This document shows positions 1 through 6,999 of a stretch of 64,000 bases of DNA, one piece after another. The stretch spans positions 248,001-312,000 of the forward strand of contig NZ_QMDV01000002.1 of assembly GCF_003284895.1 (NCBI RefSeq). Direction: 5' to 3'. Each line of letters begins with the position of its first letter. Positions within the stretch are counted from its first letter, which is position 1. The translations under genes were made by a program, and so were the position numbers. Under the pieces are notes generated by a model. The model was not told where the DNA came from, made no database searches, and saw only the letters and a list, made by a program, of their open reading frames with translations. This stretch comes from Pontibacter arcticus (GTDB lineage: Bacteria > Bacteroidota > Bacteroidia > Cytophagales > Hymenobacteraceae).

Positions 1-618
1 CCCCAGGCGGCTGATTTGTTCATATACTTCCAACTCCCGCTCAGTTCTTGTCTGCAGCCAATCCACTGCCAGGCGCTCGGCCGATACCACCGCTTTTTTC
101 TGGGTTTCAGGCAGGTAGTGCATCAGGGAATCATATTCGGCTTTGGTGAGGCCATCAGCGTGGGCGTAGGTAGAGGAGAAGTTCAGTCCAATCTTCTTTG
201 GATTTCTTTCCTGAATTAACTGCACTAACCTTTTCCACTGGTTAGGTTCCTGCTCCGGTGCCCAGGCCCCTTTCATCAGATTGCCGATATCGTAGCGGGC
301 TACGGCCAGTTTTTCCACGCCTTTGCCCTGTCCCTGGTCGTGGAAAAGTATGATAGTGCGCCGACGAGCAGCCAGCCACGTAGCAGGCAACATGGTCTTA
401 GCTACCGGGTCTTCGTTATACTCTCGGGCCACAATCACCCACATATCCATGCCTTCCCGGCGCATCAGGTCTGGAAGCAGTTTTTCCAGGCGCTCTTGCA
501 GCAGGGCATCTTCAACGGCAGCTCTTTCACGCAGGGGCAGGATGTTAGGTAATTGTTGTGCAGTGGTAAGTTCTGTGTTGAGTAACAGCAGAAACAGAAG
601 TGATAAAAATATCTTCAT
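1..618 (-). CDS. M24-family peptidase (Xaa-Pro aminopeptidase-like), 5' part only
   Basis: The gene is open from an ATG at 618 to the left edge (206 codons seen, no stop), so only its N-terminal part lies in the window. Residues 1-20 form a signal peptide (MKIFLSLLFLLLLNTELTTA, then QQ). The remainder reads as the creatinase-like N-terminal domain found in Bacteroidota secreted M24 metallopeptidases, with segments such as LPLRERAAVEDALLQERLE, DMWVIVAREYNEDPVAKTML and TWLAARRRTIILFHD. The metal-binding pita-bread domain would lie beyond the edge and is not visible. Family members cleave N-terminal residues next to proline. The product should be periplasmic. It lies outside the integrated element, on its left chromosomal flank. 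Confidence 0.82.
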   Translation of the reverse strand, partial: MKIFLSLLFLLLLNTELTTAQQLPNILPLRERAAVEDALLQERLEKLLPDLMRREGMDMWVIVAREYNEDPVAKTMLPATWLAARRRTIILFHDQGQGKGVEKLAVARYDIGNLMKGAWAPEQEPNQWKRLVQLIQERNPKKIGLNFSSTYAHADGLTKAEYDSLMHYLPETQKKAVVSAERLAVDWLQTRTERELEVYEQISRLG

Positions 619-1216
619 ACAAGGTCTGTGAGAGTGGATGTTGTGTATCTAACAAAGATAGCAATCTATGGCACTTTTGCCAGCGGAAATGCAGCGTTGC
701 AACCCGAAGCAAACCTGTTTGCCATTAAGCCAGCTTCTATAGATTGACTGGATGTACTACGAGTGCCAGATTTATATAAATCGGGCAGTGGCCTGGCCAA
801 AAATTAGGGTGCGAGAGCAGTCTAAGATGCAGCCTTTATTTGGCCGGACTTATAGCAGATGAGTAGTACAGTATAAAGCGTAAGCATGCAATGCCTTAGC
901 CCTGGAGTTAAGAGCTGAATCTCCGGTTTGGCACAGAAACTACAAAAGAAAGTCAGTATACAGTAGTCCTTCAATTGTTTTGCAACATACTTGATTATGA
1001 CCAGCTTATAAGATTAGAAATAATTGAAGGGATTAAACCTGAAGTATGAAGTATACGCTTACTTTATAAGAGTTAGCGATAAATACCTTACACATTTTAG
1101 TGAAGATTATAGTGGGGCTTGCTTCATCCGCTTATTTTGAATGCAAGATAGAAGAGAAGTTGTTTTTAATGGAAAGTACAGAGTATCAGAAGGATTGTTT
1201 TCTGTTACTCTGGAAA
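619..1216. other. Intergenic region, no gene recognised
   Basis: About 600 bases upstream of the M24 gene. I see no open frame with convincing protein character on either strand, no RNA gene and no copy of the AAGTATAAA word. It should hold the M24 promoter, but I cannot point to a clear TAnnTTTG element. Confidence 0.5.
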
Positions 1217-1249
1217 TAAAAAAACCGCTCTGTTAACTAACGGAGCGGG
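1217..1249 (-). terminator. Rho-independent terminator, probably the original terminator of tRNA-Glu
   Basis: A 10-bp stem (1225-1234 with 1239-1248, loop AACT) is followed on the minus strand by a run of T (the A-run at 1217-1224). It sits 18 bases beyond the left 18-bp repeat. That is where the terminator of tRNA-Glu would lie if the 1267-6475 element were removed, so I infer it is the ancestral tRNA terminator. Confidence 0.7.
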
Positions 1250-1266
1250 TTTATAAGCTTTACTGT

Positions 1267-1284
1267 GTAGTCCGTAGGGGAATC
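1267..1284. repeat. Left attachment-site repeat (att), copy of tRNA-Glu 3' end
   Basis: Identical over 18 bases to 6475-6492 inside the 3' end of tRNA-Glu. The bases immediately outside differ. Read as the far att site of the integrated element. Confidence 0.8.
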
Positions 1285-1401
1285 TTAACTCCCAGTGAAC
1301 ACGGCTTATTATCAATACTTTAGATAGCGCTCTTTCTTTGGCTCCCATTAGGCACCCGCGATCAGGAAAACGTCAGGAAGTTTTCCATTAGAAAAAGTAA
1401 A

Positions 1402-1437
1402 CGAAAAAAGCCCAGTACCTCCGCAGGCACCGGGCTT
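1402..1437 (-). terminator. Terminator of the surface-protein operon
   Basis: An imperfect hairpin, AAGCCC at 1408-1413 pairing with GGGCTT at 1432-1437 plus inner pairs, is followed on the minus strand by a T-run (A-run 1404-1409). It lies a few bases past the stop of the 1445-2908 gene. Confidence 0.75.
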
Positions 1438-1444
1438 CGCCACT

Positions 1445-2908
1445 TTACTCCTTTAGGACCTTGAATACCTTCGTAGTCCCTTCGGCAGTAATCTCCAGCA
1501 GGTAGAGGCCTACTGCCAGGTCGGACAGTCCGTCCAGGACCACATTGCCATCTCTCACCTCCAACTGTTTATGGTAGAGATCCTTGCCCTGAAGGTTGTA
1601 CAGGCGGAACCGAGCTGTTTCCATAGGCTTGTTTACGCTTACCGTTAGCTTCTTGGAGAAGGGGTTAGGGAAGAATGAAATTTTCAGCCCGTCTGTTTTG
1701 TCCTCCCTGTTGACCGCAATCACCTTACTGTATGCAAATTTTTCGTCCAGGTCTACCTGCCTCAGCCGGTAGTATAGCGTATGGCCCTGCACCGGCAGGG
1801 CACTGTCCGTGTACCTATAGTGTAATTGGATGCTGCTGTTGCCGGCAGCGGCCACCTCTGCTACGCTTTGGAAGTCACGGCCATTGACGGCACGCTCCAC
1901 AAAGAAAGATTCAGTGTCTTTCTCAGAAGCGGTAGACCAGCTTAGCTCATTGCCCTTATCGGTAGCCTTGCCGTTAAAGTGCAGCCAAGTTACCGGCAAA
2001 GGCGAGGACGCATCACTGACGGTCCACATGGCGGAACTCCGGGTCTGCACAGTGACGCTCTGCAAGTTGCCATCCTGAGACAAGTTAATCGGTGCCAGGC
2101 TACCTACTGCTAGCCAGGTAGCGCCCTTGTCTTCACTTTTCCATACTTGCGCCATATTTCCGGGAAAGGTCAGGCCGTTATTCTCACTGGTGAGCCAGCT
2201 TAAGGTCAGGTCAATATTTTTGCCTGTGGGCGTAAACTCCGATGCTATATCCCAGTGCCGTTCAATGCCTTGAATAGTGGGGTTATTGGGGTTGGCTATT
2301 GTGCCAAGCGCCCCGGTTCTCCGAGAGATGGTTACCTCACCCCAATCACCGCCATTCGGGTTCTGTAATATCACGCCTATGTTGCCAAAGTGCTGGCTGG
2401 TAATTGCAGGGCTTATGGGCATGACCTTGGTTAGTTCACCTTTATAGAGGCGGTCTATGTTTTCCGTGATACTGCCCTCCAGGGTCAAGGTTTTGCCAGC
2501 TACGGCCATTAAACTCCCATTGGTAAAGGTTAAATTGCCGGTAACAGTAAGGTTATCAAAATGCGTAGCACCGGCACTATTGTTTACTTGCAGGTTATGT
2601 ACCGCTGTACCGGAAATTTGCTGAACGCTGGTGCCGTTTAGCTCTAAGGTGCCGGAACCGGTATATAAAGCCGGGCTGTTAAACTGCCAATTTTCTGATA
2701 CCTGAATGGTCCCGTTGTTCTCTACGGAAGGCACGGCGGCCCCGCTGACGCTGTTCACGAAACTGCCTTTCACGGTAAGCACCGCCCCGCCGGATACAAA
2801 GATGGAGGCACCGTTATTCGTGATGCCTTGCGCCTGCCCCTCAGAGGCAAGCCAACCCAGGCAAACAGCAAAAAGCAATGCTGCTTTCATTTCTCTTAAA
2901 AATCTCAT
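1445..2908 (-). CDS. Secreted T9SS-sorted surface protein (element cargo)
   Basis: 487 residues. An N-terminal signal peptide (hydrophobic ALLFAVCLGWLA, cleavage near EGQAQG) is followed by about 120 residues of short repeating beta-strand-like units (NNGTIQVSENW, GSGTLELNGTSV, LTVTGNLTFTNGSL) that suggest a beta-helix. A middle beta-rich region comes next, then the Bacteroidota pre-C-terminal motif LSWSTASEKDTESFFVERA. The end is a typical type A T9SS sorting domain (FFPNPFSKKLTVSV ... GLYLLEITAEGTTKVFKVLKE). The product should cross the outer membrane by the type IX system and be attached to the cell surface or released. It follows the 2939-4432 gene by 30 bases on the same strand, so the two are probably one transcript ending at the 1402-1437 terminator. 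The ligand or role is unknown. Confidence 0.85.
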   Translation of the reverse strand: MRFLREMKAALLFAVCLGWLASEGQAQGITNNGASIFVSGGAVLTVKGSFVNSVSGAAVPSVENNGTIQVSENWQFNSPALYTGSGTLELNGTSVQQISGTAVHNLQVNNSAGATHFDNLTVTGNLTFTNGSLMAVAGKTLTLEGSITENIDRLYKGELTKVMPISPAITSQHFGNIGVILQNPNGGDWGEVTISRRTGALGTIANPNNPTIQGIERHWDIASEFTPTGKNIDLTLSWLTSENNGLTFPGNMAQVWKSEDKGATWLAVGSLAPINLSQDGNLQSVTVQTRSSAMWTVSDASSPLPVTWLHFNGKATDKGNELSWSTASEKDTESFFVERAVNGRDFQSVAEVAAAGNSSIQLHYRYTDSALPVQGHTLYYRLRQVDLDEKFAYSKVIAVNREDKTDGLKISFFPNPFSKKLTVSVNKPMETARFRLYNLQGKDLYHKQLEVRDGNVVLDGLSDLAVGLYLLEITAEGTTKVFKVLKE

Positions 2909-2938
2909 AAGCTGGTTGCCTGTTAAATATGGCTGCGA

Positions 2939-4432
2939 CTATTTCTTTGCTTGAACACCTGCCGGTAGTTTACCTGAAAGCCTGGTCAGCTGATCCTGCA
3001 GGTGTTGCAAATCGGCATCAGTTTTCTCGGCTTTGGCTTGCAGCGCGGCATTCTGAAGAAGTAGCAGCTCTATCTGCTTTTGCTGTTCCGTTGTTCTTTT
3101 CTCCAGTGCCTGGATGGCTACCATATTCACTCCATCAATGTCGACGGTGTTAATGGTGGTGTTGCGGCCGATGCCGTCAAGACGGAAGGCGGCGTAAAAA
3201 TCCTGAGCCATGGGGCCTATGTGACGTTCATTTGCGGTCTGAGACTTGTAGTTCCACTCGGTGATGGGCAGGGCTGCCACTTTAAGCAGCACCTGCTCAG
3301 CGTCTATGGGGCGGAAGTTCTCTTTGCGGGTGCTGTCTGAAACAGAGCTCCAGGAACCGCCCCCCGCAGATACTTCTACGCCAGATGTAGCATTTGCATT
3401 GGTGTATAGCTTATAACCACCAGTAAAGCGCATTATCATCTGATTATTGGCAGTTGCTTTAGTAACAATTTCAGTATAATTATGGTCGCCGATGACTACT
3501 GAGCCTTGCCTATTGTCTGTAGATACCCATGAACCAATGGTAGTGCTAAAATGCCCGGATGCTTCTGTCCGAGTACCTAATGCAAACGAATGATTACCTG
3601 TAGCTCTGGTTCCGTAACCCAAAGCAATGGCATGAATGCCCGAAGCTTCTGTATCAAAGCCCGATGCAAATGAATTATCACCGGAAGCTCTTGTTCCTTG
3701 ACCCAAAGCAATGGCATAGCTACCCGAAGCCAGGACGTTTAAACCCATGCCTACCGAATGAGGGCCCACTTTCGCGCCATCCCACTGGTCACTGTATACC
3801 TGGCCGACTCTGAAAGCAGCTCTTTCCGGCGACCAGAGCAACCTGGCGCCAGGACCTGCTATAGTATTGAAATTACCATCATACTTGAATGTTCCGGTAG
3901 AAAGGATACCGGCGCCAGTATGTTCTTCCAACCCCGCATAAACGGCGGCATCCCGTTTGGCGCCTATGTTCACCTTGCCGTCAGAATCTACCCGTAAGCC
4001 GGTGGTACTTACAGCGGCGGCAGAGGTTGTTTGCCCCACCAGCACTTTATCGGATAGGTTGAAGTTTTGAGTGGCCGTATGGTTGCCTAAATTATCGCCG
4101 CCGGGGCTCAGAGACGTCCAGCCGCCGGGGCTCACGTAGTACCAGAACCCCACGGAGGAACCGTCGGTCTGGAAAACCATCAGGCCGGTGGCGGGGCTGG
4201 CAATGGCCTGGCGCTGCACCTCAGTAAGGCGCGGAATGAGCAAACCTTTATCGGTAGCAGAAATGTCCAGCATGGCGCTGGGGTCCGGCGAAGCGGCAGG
4301 ACTGGTTCCAATGCGTACCCCGGTAGATTGACCTAAGGTTGCGGGTCCATGCCCCAGAGCAAAAGTTACCAGTAGCATACTAAACAGTGCTCTGATTTTA
4401 CTTGTGTTGATGGATGTCAGGTGTCTGATCAT
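2939..4432 (-). CDS. Tail-fibre-like protein: YadA-type head repeats plus endosialidase-chaperone (S74) domain
   Basis: 497 residues. The N-terminus has a signal-like hydrophobic stretch (LFSMLLVTFALG) and then the Bacteroidota motif SAMLDISATDKGLLIPRLT. Residues about 215-310 contain 14-residue repeats of the trimeric-autotransporter head type (SYAIALGQGTRASGDNSFAS, HAIALGYGTRATGNHSFALG). Residues about 360-420 resemble the intramolecular chaperone of endosialidase, peptidase S74, with the SDSTRKEN motif and GPMAQDFYAAF. A coiled coil (EKRTTEQQKQIELLLLQN onward) closes the protein. In phage tail fibres this domain drives trimerisation and cuts itself off. There is no T9SS sorting domain here; the downstream partner gene has one. 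First gene of the cargo pair inside the integrated element. Confidence 0.85.
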   Translation of the reverse strand: MIRHLTSINTSKIRALFSMLLVTFALGHGPATLGQSTGVRIGTSPAASPDPSAMLDISATDKGLLIPRLTEVQRQAIASPATGLMVFQTDGSSVGFWYYVSPGGWTSLSPGGDNLGNHTATQNFNLSDKVLVGQTTSAAAVSTTGLRVDSDGKVNIGAKRDAAVYAGLEEHTGAGILSTGTFKYDGNFNTIAGPGARLLWSPERAAFRVGQVYSDQWDGAKVGPHSVGMGLNVLASGSYAIALGQGTRASGDNSFASGFDTEASGIHAIALGYGTRATGNHSFALGTRTEASGHFSTTIGSWVSTDNRQGSVVIGDHNYTEIVTKATANNQMIMRFTGGYKLYTNANATSGVEVSAGGGSWSSVSDSTRKENFRPIDAEQVLLKVAALPITEWNYKSQTANERHIGPMAQDFYAAFRLDGIGRNTTINTVDIDGVNMVAIQALEKRTTEQQKQIELLLLQNAALQAKAEKTDADLQHLQDQLTRLSGKLPAGVQAKK

Positions 4433-4484
4433 ATATTCTTAAACTTATAAGAAACTATTATAAAATTGTTTTCTATAATGTAGC

Positions 4485-4492
4485 CAAAGATA
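4485..4492 (-). promoter_or_regulatory. Bacteroidota -7 promoter element for the surface-protein pair
   Basis: TATCTTTG on the minus strand matches the TAnnTTTG consensus. A start site about 7 bases downstream would give a leader of roughly 45 nt before the ATG at 4432. I do not see a convincing -33 TTG at the standard spacing, so this is tentative. Confidence 0.45.
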
Positions 4493-4999
4493 GTGTTTAA
4501 ACAATATAATGAAAGCTAAACAAGTTTAATTTGAAATTTTTAAATAGCTTTTAAAAAATGATGCCTGAGATTATTGCCAGCACTGAGAAAAGAAAGCGGG
4601 TTGTGGTTTAAAAGTAAGAGGGTTGGCAATCTGCTTATTTTGGTAATTGAACATTAGGTTTAAGGCTGTCACTTATGAAAATGAGAATGGTAAAAGAAAG
4701 CCTAAAATATTTACCGACTTCCATTCTGGCTGTCTCGGGTTTATGCTGTTTCCACTAACACTTTTACTAAATATAGCCCTAAAATTTGGTGTAGCAGGAA
4801 AGAAGAAAGCTTTCGTTATAGATAGCAAACCTGTCCTCCCAGCTGTAAGGATGTTGCTGCACCAAAAGTATGTGGCACCTCCTTCTATGAATCTGAAAGT
4901 GGACTGGTAGGAGAGAAGTAGAAGTTTTCTATTCTCTGGCACCTTTTATACTCGCATTCCCTTTCCACTGTATTCCCAGCCAGCGCTGCTGCCTTCTTT
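4493..4999. other. Non-coding gap inside the element
   Basis: AT-rich stretch between the recombinase remnant and the cargo operon. Two overlapping opposite-strand frames (87 and 89 codons) exist, but neither has recognisable protein character. No repeats or RNA genes recognised. Confidence 0.4.
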
Positions 5000-6223
5000 T
5001 TACCTGGGCTCCGGCTGGTACTTGCCCTTGAGCAGCAGCATGTCCTGGCTGATTTTTACATCCAAAACCTTGGCATAGTGCTGGGTGGTCTTGATAGAGG
5101 TGTGACCCAGCATCTTGGAGACGCTCTCCATGGGCACCCCGTTGAGCAGGGTGACAGTGGTGGCAGAGGTATGGCGGGCGGTGTGGAAGGTGACTTGCTT
5201 TTGGATGCCGCACACGTCCCTGATCTCTTTCAGGTAAGCGTTCATCTTCTGGTTGCTCAGCACGGGCAGCAGCCTGTTTTTGTAGAGGTACTGGGCATGT
5301 TCCTGGTAGCTGGCAAGGATGGCTTTGGCGGCAGGCAAAAGGGGCAGGCGGGTAGGGGTGCCGGTTTTTTGCCTGTGAACAGAGAGCTAGGCTTCCCCGT
5401 CAATGCCCCTGATGATATTTTCCTTTGTGAGCTGCTGCACGTCGGTGCAGGCAAGGCCTGTGAGGCAGCAGAAAAGGAAAATATCCCGTACCTGGCTTAA
5501 TCGTTCGGTAACCATTTCTTTGGTAGCGATCTTTTCCAGTTCTTCTTCCGATAAAAATACCCGTTCCAGCTGCTTCACTTTGCCTATGTAGTACAGGAAG
5601 GGATCTTTCTCGAGCAAGCCCTGGTGCAAACATTCCCTGGTCACTTTCTTGAGCAGCTTGATGTACTTGAGGGTGGAATTGTTGGAGCAGCCACAGGTGC
5701 TTCTTAAATAAAAGTCATAGTCACAGACAAAGCCGTAGTCTATTTGATTTAAGTCTAGGTCCTTTAGCCCGTACTTAGACTGCAGGAAGCCCTGTATGTG
5801 CACCGAGCAGGTATGGTAGCCTTTGAGCGTGGCAGGGGCATATTCTATTCCCAGCAAAGCCTGCACCCGTTGGTAAAGCGCCTGCAGTACTTCCACCAGT
5901 GTTATTGTTTTTTCCTGTTTGCCCAGATAAGCAGCTTTTACCTTTTCAGCTGTGGCTTCTTTCCCATGCTCGAGCAGGTGACGGTGTGCTTCGTAGACCT
6001 TTTGCTGGAGCGTGTCCAGGTAGGCGTTCAGTGCAAGCACCGCTTCCTTGTTTCCTGATGCCCTTCCGGCCGAGGAGATCCAGCGGCGGGGCTCGCATTC
6101 CCTGGCAGTGGAAATCTCGGCTCTCCTTCCGGCTACGGTCACACGCAGGTAAATGGGCACAGGGCCTGAGGCATAATTTCTTGGTTTCTTGAGGTAAAAG
6201 ATGATACTAATGCACTTGCTCAT
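5000..6223 (-). pseudogene. IntDOT-type tyrosine recombinase interrupted by an in-frame amber codon
   Basis: Read through, this encodes about 407 residues, the normal length for Bacteroidota integrases. It has an N-terminal arm-binding domain (ISIIFYLKKPRN ... GPVPIYLRVTV), a SAM-like core-binding domain (about 105-205) and a catalytic domain. The C-terminal part has HTARHTSA (H-x-x-R), LGHTSIKTTQHYA (H and nucleophile Tyr) and the RQKTGTP lysine strand. The box I Arg position reads TGLACTDV, without Arg, as in IntDOT-like enzymes. A TAG at 5387-5389 falls between GIDGEA and LSVHRQKTG in the same frame, with no frameshift; a Trp codon (TGG) is the likely ancestor. The second half has no good start of its own. 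The gene sits next to the tRNA-Glu end of the element, as integrases normally do. Probably inactive unless the amber codon is read through. Confidence 0.85.
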
Positions 6224-6410
6224 GGCTCTGTGGCTTTAAGTGTGAAATAAAGTTAGCCTTGCAGCCAGCCAGATTCAAGATGTACAAGACCTGTACATGC
6301 TGAATTTCAAGTAGATATGCCGGATTCGGTGAGTCAGTAAACTGCTTTAAAATGACGCACCGAATCGCACTCCTTTTCCTGGAGAAAAGCCGAAAGATCC
6401 GGTAGGGCAC

Positions 6411-6454
6411 AAAATGCAAAAAGCCTGCAAATATTTAATTTGCAGGCTTTTTGC
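6411..6454 (-). terminator. Terminator behind tRNA-Glu, supplied by the element
   Basis: A perfect 17-bp inverted repeat, 6416-6432 with 6438-6454, 5-base loop, with T-runs in both directions. It lies 21 bases beyond the 3' end of tRNA-Glu on the element side of the att repeat. It could also terminate transcription coming from the left. Confidence 0.8.
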
Positions 6455-6474
6455 TGATTTTGGTATTGTAAGAA

Positions 6475-6492
6475 GTAGTCCGTAGGGGAATC
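6475..6492. repeat. Right attachment-site repeat (att) at the tRNA-Glu 3' end
   Basis: 18 bases identical to 1267-1284, covering the acceptor 3' strand and part of the T-arm of tRNA-Glu. Confidence 0.8.
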
Positions 6493-6547
6493 GAACCCCT
6501 GTTGCCAGAATGAAAATCTGAAGTCCTAACCCCTAGACGAACGGACC
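6476..6547 (-). tRNA. tRNA-Glu (anticodon UUC)
   Basis: The minus strand folds into a complete cloverleaf. The acceptor GGTCCGT pairs with ACGGACT (first pair G-U). The anticodon stem TCAGA/TCTGG encloses the loop TTTTCAT with anticodon TTC. The T-arm contains GGTTCGATTCC. No CCA is encoded. It is intact although it serves as the integration site, because the element restored its 3' end. Confidence 0.95.
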
Positions 6548-6567
6548 GTGCTACTGTTTTGATGCTG

Positions 6568-6598
6568 CAAATATACAGCCTCTTCTTTGTTTTGCAAA
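6568..6598 (-). promoter_or_regulatory. Promoter of tRNA-Glu
   Basis: On the minus strand, TTTG (6595-6598), a 19-base spacer and TATATTTG (6568-6575) match the Bacteroidota housekeeping promoter (TTTG, 17-23 bases, TAnnTTTG). Transcription would start about 13 bases before the tRNA. Confidence 0.8.
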
Positions 6599-6999
6599 TA
6601 CTAAATCGCTGTTTAATAGGTAAGGTTCGTAAGTGTTTGAGGAGCAGTTAATTTATTTCAAATATTTTTATAATATTCTTAAGCGAAAGGCAGTATAGCT
6701 ATTGGTTATGCATTAAATCTATAATACTTCGATTACAAAAAACCAAAGAAAATGAAGGCCTATACCTGAAGATGGTGGATTAAATTAACTATAACACGGT
6801 TATGATGGCTTTTATACTCTGCTGAAGCAAGTGATATGCAAGTAAAGTAAGAGCAAAAATTCTTACTGGCTTTAAAATTGCATACCTCGTCATAGATTTG
6901 TGTTTTCTGATCATTCAATCGGAAGATAAATAGAACATTTATCATTTTGAAACCTATTGTGATGACATAGGAGTTAAGAGAATAGTAAAAATTACAGTT
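6599..6999. other. Intergenic region before the phosphorylase gene
   Basis: AT-rich, no convincing gene. A minus-strand frame at 6760-7092 overlaps the start of the phosphorylase and looks like chance. Confidence 0.4.

Larger units (their letters stand above)
1267..6492. mobile_element. Small tRNA-Glu-integrated element with 18-bp direct repeats
   Basis: An 18-bp sequence, GTAGTCCGTAGGGGAATC, occurs at 1267-1284 and again at 6475-6492, where it is the 3' end of tRNA-Glu. Between them lie a tyrosine recombinase gene next to the tRNA (now interrupted by a stop codon), two surface-protein genes, and an element-borne terminator beside the tRNA. A second tRNA-type terminator lies just outside the left repeat. 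This is the classic architecture left by site-specific integration into a tRNA 3' end. The interior also lacks the AAGTATAAA word that recurs about once per kb in the rest of the window. No relaxase, replication or transfer genes are visible, so it is a minimal or decayed integrative element. Confidence 0.8.

Noticed and set aside
4647..4910. An 87-codon plus-strand frame inside the element (with FVIDSKPV), briefly considered a transposase fragment
   Set aside because: The DSKPV-like piece is too short to support a transposase, no terminal repeats are present, and an equally long frame exists on the opposite strand.
5000..6223. A frameshift in the integrase
   Set aside because: The distance between the two open parts is a multiple of three and the intervening codons read LSVHRQKTGTPTRLPL, so the break is one in-frame TAG.
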